DNA from: an uncultured Planktomarina sp.
GTDB taxonomy: Bacteria > Pseudomonadota > Alphaproteobacteria > Rhodobacterales > Rhodobacteraceae
Direction: 5' to 3'
DNA length: 64,000 bases
NCBI GenBank assembly: GCA_905182535.1
Contig: CAJJBZ010000008.1
Span: 124,001-188,000, forward strand
Positions 47,879 to 56,510 of this stretch are shown piece by piece. Within the stretch, counting starts at the first letter, position 1, and the number at the start of each line of letters is the position of its first letter. A program made the translations under genes and the position numbers. The notes beneath the pieces are model-generated. The model had not been told where the DNA came from. It saw only the letters and a list, made by a program, of their open reading frames with translations, and ran no database searches.

Positions 47879-48826
47879 ATGGACCGAGGTGCTGAGATAA
47901 TTATTCCGCGGTCCGTTGGGACAGCAAGGGAGCCCAAGATACGCCAAAGCATCAGCGCCTGGATCTTTTTGATCCCGGCGCTGACGTTTTTTGTATGCTA
48001 CCAAGTCTATCCAATTTTTCGGATCGTCTGGATCAGTTTTACCGATTTTGAATTTCTTAGCACCGAACCGGCTAACTGGATCGGCTTTGGCAACTACATT
48101 GAGGCGTATAACGACCCATTAATGTGGAAAAGCATGGGGCGCGCCGCTTTGTTTACGGTTATGTTCCTGCCTGGCACTATTATTTTCCCGTTGATTTTGG
48201 CGATTTTGGTCGACCGGGTTCGCCATCCCCTGCTGGCCACTGTGTACCGACTCATATTACTTGTTCCGGCGCTGATACCCAGCACTCTGGTCTTTGTGCT
48301 TTGGAAGTGGATGTACAATTATCAGATCGGTCCGATTAATTATATGCTGGTTGAAGTGTTCAATATTTTCACGTATTATAACGCCCCGCAGTGGCTGGGC
48401 GGGACCAATTTGACCCTTCCCTCGATTGCGATCATGGAAATCTGGTGGGGTTTAGGCTATCATGCGATTTTCTTTTTAGCAGGTCTGGCGTCAATTCCAA
48501 GAGACATGCTGGAAGCAGCGCGCCTGGATGGCGCCAATGAATGGCGTGTCTTCTGGCACATCACTTTGCCTCGACTGGCGCCAATCATGATGATTCTCGT
48601 GGTTTTGCGGTTCGGAACATCCATGGCGGTGATTGACGAATACCTGATATTTGGCGGTTTCAATCGTGGTGCCCCGACCTACACCTGGACAGTCTACATG
48701 TATGACCAGGCCTTCAATATTGGCTTGTGGAGACAAGGTTTTGCCGCTGCCGTCGGTATGATCGGGGCTGCGGTTATGGTGTTTTTCGTCGCGGGACTAG
48801 TGTATATATTCAGGCCAAGAGGTTGA
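47879..48826 (+). CDS. ABC transporter permease, MalF/UgpA type
   Basis: 315 residues with about six membrane helices, from IFLIPALTFFVCYQVYPIFR onward. The EAA loop that contacts the ATPase is SIPRDMLEAARLDGANEWRV with FWHITLPRLAPIM. It pairs with the downstream permease in the inner membrane. Starts 8 bases after the binding-protein stop. Confidence 0.93.
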   Translation: MDRGAEIIIPRSVGTAREPKIRQSISAWIFLIPALTFFVCYQVYPIFRIVWISFTDFEFLSTEPANWIGFGNYIEAYNDPLMWKSMGRAALFTVMFLPGTIIFPLILAILVDRVRHPLLATVYRLILLVPALIPSTLVFVLWKWMYNYQIGPINYMLVEVFNIFTYYNAPQWLGGTNLTLPSIAIMEIWWGLGYHAIFFLAGLASIPRDMLEAARLDGANEWRVFWHITLPRLAPIMMILVVLRFGTSMAVIDEYLIFGGFNRGAPTYTWTVYMYDQAFNIGLWRQGFAAAVGMIGAAVMVFFVAGLVYIFRPRG

Positions 48827-48834
48827 CGGGCAGG

Positions 48835-49716
48835 ATGTTAGAGCAAGACAGAAAATACGAAGCCAATACGCCACAGCAAACCTGGTTTGCGAAACATCGC
48901 TTTTCGATTATCCGCCATGCGGTGATCAATTTGTTCATGCTGATCATTCTGCTGCCGCTGTCCTGGGTTCTGATATTGTCGATCAAATCGCTGCCCGATT
49001 CTATGCGCGGCCAGTTTTGGCCTCGAAAGTTCGATTTCACCCACTACTCCTATGTCTTTGAAAATATCAAAACGTTGGGCGGCAACATGACGAACAGTAT
49101 TCTGGTCACCGGGGCTACGGTGCTGTTGACAACGTTTTTTGCTGTGCTGGCCGGTTACGCTCTAGTCCATTTGAAGCCGTGGGGAAAGACATTCGTTTTC
49201 ACCATACTTCTGCTTTCGCTTTATTTTCCGACTCGTGTTGTTGCTATCATTTCGATTTATGAACTTCAGGATTTCCTAGGACTGATAAACGTCACCAGTG
49301 GGCTGATCCTACCTTACATCACGCTTAACCTTGCGATCAGTGTTTTGATCATGCGGTCAGTTTTTCAACTGGTGCCGCATGAGGTAATCGAATCTGCACG
49401 TCTTGACGGTGCTAGTGTTTGGGGCACTCTTTGGTTCATTGGCCTACCGCTGGCAAGAAACGGCCTGGTGGTCGTATTCATCGTAAACTTTGTTACCGCC
49501 TGGGGAGAATTCCTGCTGGCGTCAACTTTGATCAATGATCAGGAAGCGCGAACCATGCCGGTGGTTCTTGCTGCCGCTCAGGGTGGTATGGGCCAATGGG
49601 CATGGCCACGTATAGCCGCCGTATATATAATTGTGGTGACGCCTGGCCTGATCGCTTTTTCCTTTGCACAAAAGCTATTCTTCAAAGGTCTGGCTGAAGG
49701 TGTAGTCAAGGGTTGA
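48835..49716 (+). CDS. ABC transporter permease, MalG/UgpE type
   Basis: 293 residues. The N-terminus is MLEQDRKYEANTPQQTWFAK, then HAVINLFMLIILLPLSWVLI and further helices. The EAA loop is VPHEVIESARLDGASVWGTL with WFIGLPLARNGLV. The ATG at 48835 follows GGGCAGG and lies 8 bases beyond the first permease stop; a longer frame from 48727 would overlap that gene heavily. It completes the CUT1 importer with the divergent ATPase. Confidence 0.93.
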   Translation: MLEQDRKYEANTPQQTWFAKHRFSIIRHAVINLFMLIILLPLSWVLILSIKSLPDSMRGQFWPRKFDFTHYSYVFENIKTLGGNMTNSILVTGATVLLTTFFAVLAGYALVHLKPWGKTFVFTILLLSLYFPTRVVAIISIYELQDFLGLINVTSGLILPYITLNLAISVLIMRSVFQLVPHEVIESARLDGASVWGTLWFIGLPLARNGLVVVFIVNFVTAWGEFLLASTLINDQEARTMPVVLAAAQGGMGQWAWPRIAAVYIIVVTPGLIAFSFAQKLFFKGLAEGVVKG

Positions 49717-49876
49717 GCCTAAAAATGGCGGGATCACCCTCAGTTATCAATTTGGCTCAGCTTTTCTGCGCTTGAAGTCCAAAAACGGCAAAGCTTCATT
49801 GGATGTATATTTGGGCGCTTTTTTAATACCAGCTTGGTCTAAAGTCGTTTAAAGTAAAGTCTCTGCGGAAAGGGGG

Positions 49877-50644
49877 CTAAATTACGCGCTCAATCGATAT
49901 ACCACGGCAATCCATTTCGTAGTCAAGCCCAGTTAATGGTGGCCGGTTGAAATGCCAAGTCACACCATTACGGGCAGCACCACGCACCACGATTTCTTCT
50001 GCCAAGAAACTGTGGAAATCAAAGACAGAATAGATCTGGACTGCAGTTGTATCCTGCCAGGTGGCGCCAAGCAACAGCATCCGGCGCTCCATTTCTTCAA
50101 GTACCCATCGGGCTTTGGCGCGTATCCCTTCTGCTGAGGTATCACCGGCTGCAATTGCATTTCCGCCGTAGCTGTCTGTACCTTCGGGCACTTCGGCACT
50201 GCCTGAAACAATGAATGAACGGCGTTCGCTCATCTTACTTGTCTGGCTGCTGCTCTGGCGTGCGAAAGCAAAAGAGTGAAAACTTGGTTCGGTGGGGCCA
50301 TTTAGTTCCGGGCACACATTGCTGCGCGCGACCGGATTGTCGCCTTGTTCGAATAGCCCCCAATCCTTCAAGGTGCCGACATAAGTCTTGTTAAACGATT
50401 TAAACTCGGCGTCGTCGAATGGCGCAGGTGAACGAAGCTCGCAAGCACAAAAAGATTTTAACGGTTGTCCCGCCGCCTGAATGACTTCAGCGACACGTCT
50501 GAACCCTTCCTCCATCGGAATGGGTTCGGAAAACCGAACCCGTTCGATTTTGTTACCGGGCAACGCAGCAACACCACAGGAGTATTGAAAAACACCTGGA
50601 ACATATAGATATCCTCCTCCTGACATTTCTTTTGTAGGTTTCAT
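49877..50644 (-). CDS. Rid-family (YjgF/L-PSP-like) protein
   Basis: 255 residues. The N-terminal half has YLYVPGVFQYSCGVAALPGN and GFRRVAEVIQAAGQPLKSFC. The C-terminal half has ERRSFIVSGSAEVPEG, EGIRAKARWVLEEMERRMLL and LLGATWQDTTAVQIYSVFD, the typical Rid progression of a strand with SGS followed by ARWVLEEME and ATWQD. Canonical RidA hydrolyses reactive 2-aminoacrylate made by PLP dehydratases. This is twice the length of RidA, so it may be a tandem or extended subgroup with another role. It stands at the right end of the catabolic island. Confidence 0.65.
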   Translation of the reverse strand: MKPTKEMSGGGYLYVPGVFQYSCGVAALPGNKIERVRFSEPIPMEEGFRRVAEVIQAAGQPLKSFCACELRSPAPFDDAEFKSFNKTYVGTLKDWGLFEQGDNPVARSNVCPELNGPTEPSFHSFAFARQSSSQTSKMSERRSFIVSGSAEVPEGTDSYGGNAIAAGDTSAEGIRAKARWVLEEMERRMLLLGATWQDTTAVQIYSVFDFHSFLAEEIVVRGAARNGVTWHFNRPPLTGLDYEMDCRGISIERVI

Positions 50645-50896
50645 TTTTCATCTCCCCAGGCCTGGTTATAAAAATATTATCCGACGGCCGGCACACCGAA
50701 GAACGATAACTCTTGGGCAGGGCCTTTCAGAAGCAACAACACCAAGGCCTAGTGACATCGAATCAAGGTGTGACTTTATGGCGTCTAAAATTTGGTGGAC
50801 TGATCGGCCCCCCTTTACTGGTCCATGTTTAATGTTAGTGCATGATCGGCCTTTGGTCCATCGTGATGATGGATTCTGCAGGGGTTAGGTTGCTAG

Positions 50897-51421
50897 ACAA
50901 CACTCACTGTCGCAGAGCGTGCCAAAGAACGGGCTGCGCAATTTTCTAGTCATGCAAAGGCCTTGCGGCTACTTATTGACCACCTCGAAAACGCCAAAGC
51001 CGAGGCGTAAGAAACCTATTTTGAACCTGTTCGTCATGAGCTGCTTCCGTTGCTACGGCAACTACATGCTGGGGCAGAATTTCAAATTGACGTGGACAAG
51101 CTCTTGATTGAAACTATCATGCGCAATGGAGTGGCGGACAAGATCGACGCTCTTTCGGGCGGGGCATTCGAGCAGATTGCGATCCTCAGACGGCTTGCTT
51201 TCGCAAAATTGTTCGCGAAGCACGGAAATCATGTACCTATAATTTTGGATGACGCGTTGGTGCACATAGATGACGAGCGAATTTCGACAATGTTTGATAT
51301 GTTAGCCCAAATCGCTCGAGAGCAACAAATTATCGTGTTGAGTTGCCGAACGCGTGCATTTTCTGATCTTGGTGGGGAGCGTGCATTTATTGTTGAAGTC
51401 AATGAAAGTGCTGAGGCTTGA
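50897..51421 (+). pseudogene. C-terminal remnant of a large AAA ATPase (SMC/YhaN-like)
   Basis: The frame opens at 50897 with LTVAERAKERAAQFSSHAKA and LRLLIDHLENAKAEA, meets an in-frame TAA at 51008-51010, and continues ETYFEPVRHELLPLLRQLHA. It then has the ATPase signature and Walker B region: DALSGGAFEQIAILRRLAFA and VPIILDDALVHIDDERISTM with VLSCRTRAFSDLGG. Intact relatives are far longer, with an N-terminal P-loop and long coiled coil that are missing here. Truncation plus the nonsense codon mark it as dead. Its position suggests the right boundary of the inserted segment. Confidence 0.75.
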
Positions 51422-51757
51422 GATTAAACATAAATATTTTTTGCTTTTTAGCGCCTGTTTACATTTAAGAATAATTGCTGCGTCCGTCATCGCTCTATTG
51501 TCTTTGACTGGCTTTTACCGGTTTTATGAAAATGGAAATGCTAACCAAACAGAGTAAATCTATTTGCGAGCCAGCAAAAATAATACCCGCTACCGTGTGG
51601 TTAGCTAACTGATCAAGGCATCAGACCAAGAATGCAGGCTACCGGTCTGTGGAGTAGCGGTTCAAGCCCTATGCGCCAAACTGTCACCTTTTTAAAATAG
51701 TAAGTAGCAATACATTAGTCTCTCAAACTTAACCCGTTAGTTCAAGGAACTTTTAAT
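51422..51757. other. Intergenic region, nothing recognised
   Basis: 336 bp with only short implausible frames before the pseudoazurin gene. AAGGAACTTTTA precedes its start. Confidence 0.5.
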
Positions 51758-52198
51758 ATGTACAAACTACTTTCTGTAGTATTTCTAATTTGGTCGTCTG
51801 TTGCAGCGCTAGCAGGTACTATTGAAGTAGAGATGCTAACTAAAAACGATGCTGGCGATCGCATGGTGTTCAGTCAAGAGTTGATCCGAGCTGAAGTTGG
51901 TGATGTTATCCGATTTTTACCGACTGAGAGATCTCACAATGCTCAATCCGTTAAGGGCGCTCTGCCTGATGGCCAAAAATCCTTTAAAGGCAAACAGAAC
52001 AAAGAAGTTGAATACTTAGTTACCGAGACGGGTTTAACGGTAGTTGTCTGTGCTCCGCATCAAGCAATGGGTATGGTTGCTTTGATTGTTGTTGGAAATG
52101 ACCTTAGTAATGCAACACAAGTTTTGGATGCACGCGTGCGTGGTAAGGGGAAAGATAAGGTGAAGGCACTGATCGAGCAGGCGAAAGCTAACCCATAA
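51758..52198 (+). CDS. Pseudoazurin (type 1 copper protein)
   Basis: 146 residues. The first 18 or so (MYKLLSVVFLIWSSVAALAG) are a signal peptide, so the protein is periplasmic. The copper ligands are all in place: His in ERSHNAQSVKG, and Cys, His and Met in VVCAPHQAMGMVALIVVG. Pseudoazurin carries electrons to nitrite or nitrous oxide reductases or other periplasmic enzymes. No denitrification gene lies in the window, so its partner is unknown. A Lys-rich tail RGKGKDKVKALIEQA follows the cupredoxin fold. Monocistronic. Confidence 0.92.
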   Translation: MYKLLSVVFLIWSSVAALAGTIEVEMLTKNDAGDRMVFSQELIRAEVGDVIRFLPTERSHNAQSVKGALPDGQKSFKGKQNKEVEYLVTETGLTVVVCAPHQAMGMVALIVVGNDLSNATQVLDARVRGKGKDKVKALIEQAKANP

Positions 52199-52690
52199 AT
52201 TATTTTCAGTTATGTTCCTATGAGGCGGCAAAATAAGGTGTCGCCTCTGGAGCTGATTAAGCAATGAAGTTATTTTTTAGTATTACATAAAGTCGTTTGG
52301 CATCTTGTAATGCAAAATTATTATAACCTTGCCCTTAGTTTGTATAGCAAGCGGGGCGCCAGATATTGTTAAAATTCTTGAATTTCGCATTCTAACCAAC
52401 TCGGTTGGCCGAGGGTAACGAAGCTCGATCTTGAGCGGGCAAAAATGGGTCCAGCAATCTTCTAGTCTTCTTGGTTAACGTTGCCAAAAAATGTCACTAG
52501 TAAGCCCATCTAGGCCTTTTGTTTATTTGCTAGCTTAGCGTTGTGTCCACGCCTTGCATTTGACTTATGACCTAATGACAGATTGCTCTGTCTTTTATTG
52601 ACTTGCACTGCCATATTGATTTGAATTGGAAGACAACCATTCAAATTGCCTGGAGAGCTTAAAGCAGTATTTATTTGATGAGGGGCTACA
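52199..52690. other. Intergenic region with a weak hairpin
   Basis: 492 bp. GAGGCG (52222-52227) can pair with CGCCTC (52242-52247), but there is no T run. No gene-like frame. Confidence 0.45.
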
Positions 52691-53578
52691 GTGACAAGGA
52701 ATTTTCAAAGTCACCTCGCAATGTTAGGCTTTTCGGTGCTCGTTGCAGGATCATTTTCGCTCGGTTCGATTATAGCAAACGATATTTCACCGATAGCATT
52801 GACCGCTGTACGTTTCATTTTGGCTGCAATTGTTATTGGAATAATTGCCATATCAACAGGGTCAGTAACTCAGGCAGCCCTGAAGTCCCCATGGCGCTAC
52901 TTGGTTTTGGGCGGTATTTTCTCTGTATATTTTGTCTTAATGTTTGAGGGGTTAAAAACAGCTACCCCGGTTTCGACTGTGGCTATTTTCACACTTATTC
53001 CCGCTGTTTCTGCGATAGCAGGATTTGTAATTTTAGGTCAGATTGTAAGCTCTAGGATTGTGGTGGCACTAATAATTGGTGCCTTAGGCGCTTTGTGGGT
53101 CATTTTTCGCGCTGATATCCAGTTGTTATCAACATTTTCTATTGGTCGAGGTGAGTTAATATTTTTCGTGGGATGTATCGCGCATGCTATAATGCCAATT
53201 CTGTTTCGGCTGCTTAATCGTGGAGAAAATCCACTTATGGTTACGTTTGGATTACTAATAAGTGGTGCAATAATCCTGTGTATCATAGGTGCCCGCGAAA
53301 TTATTGAAACAGACTGGATTGGTCTACCAACGATTGTTTGGGTTGTAATATTCTATGTTTCCATTTGTGCTAGTGCGATTACATTTGTTCTACTGCAATT
53401 TGCATCCATGCATCTGCCAGCGACAAATGTAATGGCTTATACATATTTGACACCAATCTGGGTGCTAGTTTGGGAGCTTTTTTTAGGTCATAGTGTTCCG
53501 CCATTATGGGTTTTAGGTGGAGTTTTCCTCGCGGTAGTGTCAGTAACATTGCTGCTTAAGACGTCTCTGGATAATTAG
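52691..53578 (+). CDS. EamA/DMT-family transporter
   Basis: 295 residues with ten predicted helices in two EamA halves. Signatures are VAGSFSLGSIIANDISPIAL with TAVRFILAAIVIG, LGGIFSVYFVLMFEGLKTAT, and in the second half YVSICASAITFVLLQFASMH with YTYLTPIWVLVWELFLG. The start is GTG after GAGGGGCTACA. It is not closely similar to the other EamA gene of the window and its substrate is unknown. It stands alone, 244 bp before preT. Confidence 0.88.
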   Translation: MTRNFQSHLAMLGFSVLVAGSFSLGSIIANDISPIALTAVRFILAAIVIGIIAISTGSVTQAALKSPWRYLVLGGIFSVYFVLMFEGLKTATPVSTVAIFTLIPAVSAIAGFVILGQIVSSRIVVALIIGALGALWVIFRADIQLLSTFSIGRGELIFFVGCIAHAIMPILFRLLNRGENPLMVTFGLLISGAIILCIIGAREIIETDWIGLPTIVWVVIFYVSICASAITFVLLQFASMHLPATNVMAYTYLTPIWVLVWELFLGHSVPPLWVLGGVFLAVVSVTLLLKTSLDN

Positions 53579-53756
53579 ATGGTTTAGCTTAGGAAAACAC
53601 TATGACGTTCTTTATTCAGGCTATCTTTGGAATGACAATAAATTAGAGAAGATCTTAGAACTGGGCAGTGGTGCTTAACTCATAATCAAAGGCCAACCTG
53701 ACAACACATTATGGTTGTGGAATGGTCCAGTGTATCAAATAGGACGCACTCTAAAT

Positions 53757-53772
53757 TTTACCATTTGATAAA
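53757..53772 (+). promoter_or_regulatory. Probable RutR-type operator upstream of preT
   Basis: TTTACCATTTGATAAA matches 11 of the 14 defined positions of the E. coli RutR consensus TTGACCAnnTGGTCAA and is a near-palindrome. It lies 50 bases before the preT start. A RutR-like gene is encoded in the same cluster at 56511-57113. Confidence 0.6.
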
Positions 53773-53822
53773 AAAAAATTCTGTGCGATGATAAAATCTA
53801 AATTAGCCAGTTGGAGTAATCT

Positions 53823-55157
53823 ATGACTAGCCAAATGATTTCAGGCATTGCCGCTGACCGTCTCAGTAGTGATGAACTTGCACAGAATTTTGCAGACTTG
53901 CATGCTCCACTAAAACCTCACGAGGTCAAGGTGGCAGCAGATCGTTGTTATTTCTGCCATGACGCGCCTTGCATAACGGCATGTCCTACGGACATTGATA
54001 TTCCACTGTTCATCCGCCAGATTAGTACTAATACGCCAGAGGCTGCTGCCAAAACTATATTTGATATGAATATTCTTGGCGGCATGTGCGCCCGTGTTTG
54101 CCCGACCGAAGAACTTTGTGAGCAGGCATGTGTGCGTGAATTGGCTGAAGGCAAACCTGTTGAAATTGGTCGCCTGCAGCGCCATGCAACTGACACACTG
54201 ATGATGCAAGACGTTCATCCCTATTCGAGGGCTGCTCCAACTGGGAAAGTGGTCGCTATTGTTGGTGGGGGGCCTGCGGGCCTGTCTTGTGCGCACCGTT
54301 TGGCAGTGCTCGGCACTGATGTCACCATTTATGATGCACGACCTAAAGCAGGTGGCCTAAATGAATACGGCATAGCTGCTTATAAATCTACAGACGAGTT
54401 CGCTGCCAAGGAAGTTGAGTGGTTGCTATCGGTTGGGGGGATCACGATTGAAAATAACAAAGCTTTAGGTAAAGATATTAACCTTGATGACTTGGAGCGT
54501 GATTTTGACGCGGTTTTTCTTGGTGTTGGTTTGGGTGGTGTTAATGCGTTAGATATTGGTGGTTCTGACAAATCAGGTATTTCTGATGCTGTTGCTTTCA
54601 TCGAGACGCTCCGCCAAGCGTCTGACCTTTCTACTATTCCAATAGGAAGGAACGTTGTCGTCATTGGTGGCGGCATGACTGCAGTTGACGCAGCTGTGCA
54701 ATCAAAACTATTGGGCTCTGAGCAAGTTACCATTGTTTACCGGCGGGGTCGTGAAGCAATGAGTGCAAGCCGCTATGAGCAAGACCTTGCTGCGAAGCAT
54801 GGTGTTAAGCTGATGTTCAACGTGCAGCCGAAAAGGCTTCACGGTAACGGTGCTGTGGCCACGCTTGAGCTTGAGTATACGGCTGATGAAAAGGGTAAGC
54901 TTGCAGTCACAGGTGAAACTTTACACATTGCTGCGGATCAAGTTTTTACTGCGATTGGTCAAACATTAAAAACCAACAGTAGTCTGGTACTTGAGGGTCG
55001 AAAAATTGCTGTAAATAGCGTTGGCCGTACTAGCCGTGATGGCGTTTGGGCGGGTGGCGATTGTGCGTCCAGCGGTGATGATCTTACTGTAACTGCTGTG
55101 GCTGAAGGGCGTGATGCTGCAATAGATATTCATACAACCTTGATGGGAGGCGCGTAA
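53823..55157 (+). CDS. preT: NAD-dependent dihydropyrimidine dehydrogenase subunit PreT
   Basis: 444 residues. With PreA it reduces uracil and thymine to their 5,6-dihydro forms, the first step of reductive pyrimidine breakdown. N-terminal 4Fe-4S-type Cys clusters: CYFCHDAPCITACPTDI and CARVCPTEELCEQACVREL. FAD-binding site VVAIVGGGPAGLSCAHRLAV, and NAD(P)-binding site NVVVIGGGMTAVDAAVQSKL. The end has VFTAIGQTLKTN and GVWAGGDCASSGDDLTVTAV. It lies 2 bases before preA; the two are clearly an operon. Confidence 0.94.
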   Translation: MTSQMISGIAADRLSSDELAQNFADLHAPLKPHEVKVAADRCYFCHDAPCITACPTDIDIPLFIRQISTNTPEAAAKTIFDMNILGGMCARVCPTEELCEQACVRELAEGKPVEIGRLQRHATDTLMMQDVHPYSRAAPTGKVVAIVGGGPAGLSCAHRLAVLGTDVTIYDARPKAGGLNEYGIAAYKSTDEFAAKEVEWLLSVGGITIENNKALGKDINLDDLERDFDAVFLGVGLGGVNALDIGGSDKSGISDAVAFIETLRQASDLSTIPIGRNVVVIGGGMTAVDAAVQSKLLGSEQVTIVYRRGREAMSASRYEQDLAAKHGVKLMFNVQPKRLHGNGAVATLELEYTADEKGKLAVTGETLHIAADQVFTAIGQTLKTNSSLVLEGRKIAVNSVGRTSRDGVWAGGDCASSGDDLTVTAVAEGRDAAIDIHTTLMGGA

Positions 55158-55159
55158 TA

Positions 55160-56464
55160 ATGGCTGATCTAACAACAGATTTCTTAGGTATTAAAAGCCC
55201 AAACCCATTTTGGCTCGCATCTGCTCCACCGACGGACAAAGAATACAATGTGCGCCGCGCTTTCGAAGCGGGCTGGGGTGGAGTTGTTTGGAAAACGCTT
55301 GGTGCTGAGGGGCCACCAGTCGTGAATGTAAACGGCCCTCGTTATGGCGTTATCCATGGAGCTGACCGCCGGGTGCTTGGTCTCAATAATATTGAACTTA
55401 TTACCGATAGATCTTTGGAGGTGAACCTTGAAGAAATCACTCGCGTAAAGAGAGATTACCCTGATCGCGCAATGATCGTATCAATCATGGTGCCGTGTGA
55501 AGAACAGGCATGGAAAGACATCCTGCCTAAAGTAGAAGCCACTGGTGCTGATGGGATAGAGCTCAATTTTGGTTGCCCACATGGTATGTCGGAACGCGGT
55601 ATGGGCGCAGCGGTTGGACAGGTACCTGAATATATCGAAATGGTAACACGTTGGTGTAAGCAGTATTATTCCAAACCTGTAATCGTAAAGCTAACGCCAA
55701 ATATAACTGACGTACGTTTGCCCGCGGCCGCGGCACAGCGCGGTGGTGCTGATGCTGTATCTCTAATCAACACCATAAATTCGATTATTTCTGTTAATTT
55801 AGATTCAATGAGCCCAGAGCCTTCAATCGATGGTAAGGGGTCTCACGGCGGTTACTGCGGTCCTGCTGTAAAGCCAATTGCAATGTCTATGGTATCGGAA
55901 ATCGCACGCGCGCCAGAAACAGCAGGGATGCCCATATCAGGTATTGGTGGCGTGACTACATGGCGTGATGCGGCTGAGTACATTACACTGGGCTGTGGGA
56001 ACGTGCAGGTTTGCACTGCGGCGATGACGTATGGCTTCAAAGTTGTCCAAGAAATGATCACTGGTCTTTCTCAGTGGATGGATGAAAAGGGCCACACCAC
56101 AATTCAAGACTTTATGGGTGCTGCAATCCCAAATACAACTGACTGGAAACATTTAAACCTCAACTACGTAGCTAAAGCTGAAATCAACCAAGCTGACTGT
56201 ATCAGCTGTGGCCGTTGCTATGCCGCTTGTGAAGATACATCCCACCAAGCTATTGCCATGTCAGATGACCGCACGTTCACTGTGATTGATGCAGAATGCG
56301 TGGCATGCAACCTATGTGTTGAGGTTTGTCCTGTCGAAAACTGTATCACGATGGTGGAGCAAGAAAAGGGAACGGTTGATCTGCGGACTGGCAAAACTGT
56401 ATCGGCTGATTATGCCAACTGGACCACACACCCTAACAATCCAGGCTCTGTCGCTGCTGAATGA
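55160..56464 (+). CDS. preA: NAD-dependent dihydropyrimidine dehydrogenase subunit PreA
   Basis: 434 residues. FMN barrel of the dihydroorotate-dehydrogenase fold followed by two ferredoxin-like clusters. Seen are SPNPFWLASAPPTDKEYNV, WGGVVWKTLGAEGPPVVNV, GIELNFGCPHGMSERGMGAA, VIVKLTPNITDVRLPAAAAQ and PISGIGGVTTWRDAAEYITL. The clusters are CISCGRCYAACEDTSHQAIA and CVACNLCVEVCPVENCITM. Electrons pass from NAD(P)H through PreT to the FMN here, where the pyrimidine is reduced. At the position of the mammalian active-site Cys (GMGLACGQ) this protein has Val (GMGAAVGQ), as in E. coli PreA. Confidence 0.95.
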   Translation: MADLTTDFLGIKSPNPFWLASAPPTDKEYNVRRAFEAGWGGVVWKTLGAEGPPVVNVNGPRYGVIHGADRRVLGLNNIELITDRSLEVNLEEITRVKRDYPDRAMIVSIMVPCEEQAWKDILPKVEATGADGIELNFGCPHGMSERGMGAAVGQVPEYIEMVTRWCKQYYSKPVIVKLTPNITDVRLPAAAAQRGGADAVSLINTINSIISVNLDSMSPEPSIDGKGSHGGYCGPAVKPIAMSMVSEIARAPETAGMPISGIGGVTTWRDAAEYITLGCGNVQVCTAAMTYGFKVVQEMITGLSQWMDEKGHTTIQDFMGAAIPNTTDWKHLNLNYVAKAEINQADCISCGRCYAACEDTSHQAIAMSDDRTFTVIDAECVACNLCVEVCPVENCITMVEQEKGTVDLRTGKTVSADYANWTTHPNNPGSVAAE

Positions 56465-56510
56465 ATAAATAATGTATGGCGCATTTTTAATAGCAGTGCG
56501 CAGTACAAAT

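Noticed and set aside
51758-52198. Denitrification locus suggested by pseudoazurin
   Set aside because: No nitrite or nitrous oxide reductase genes nearby; the protein alone does not show denitrification.
52222-52247. Terminator after pseudoazurin
   Set aside because: Six-base stem with a long loop and no T run; too weak to call.
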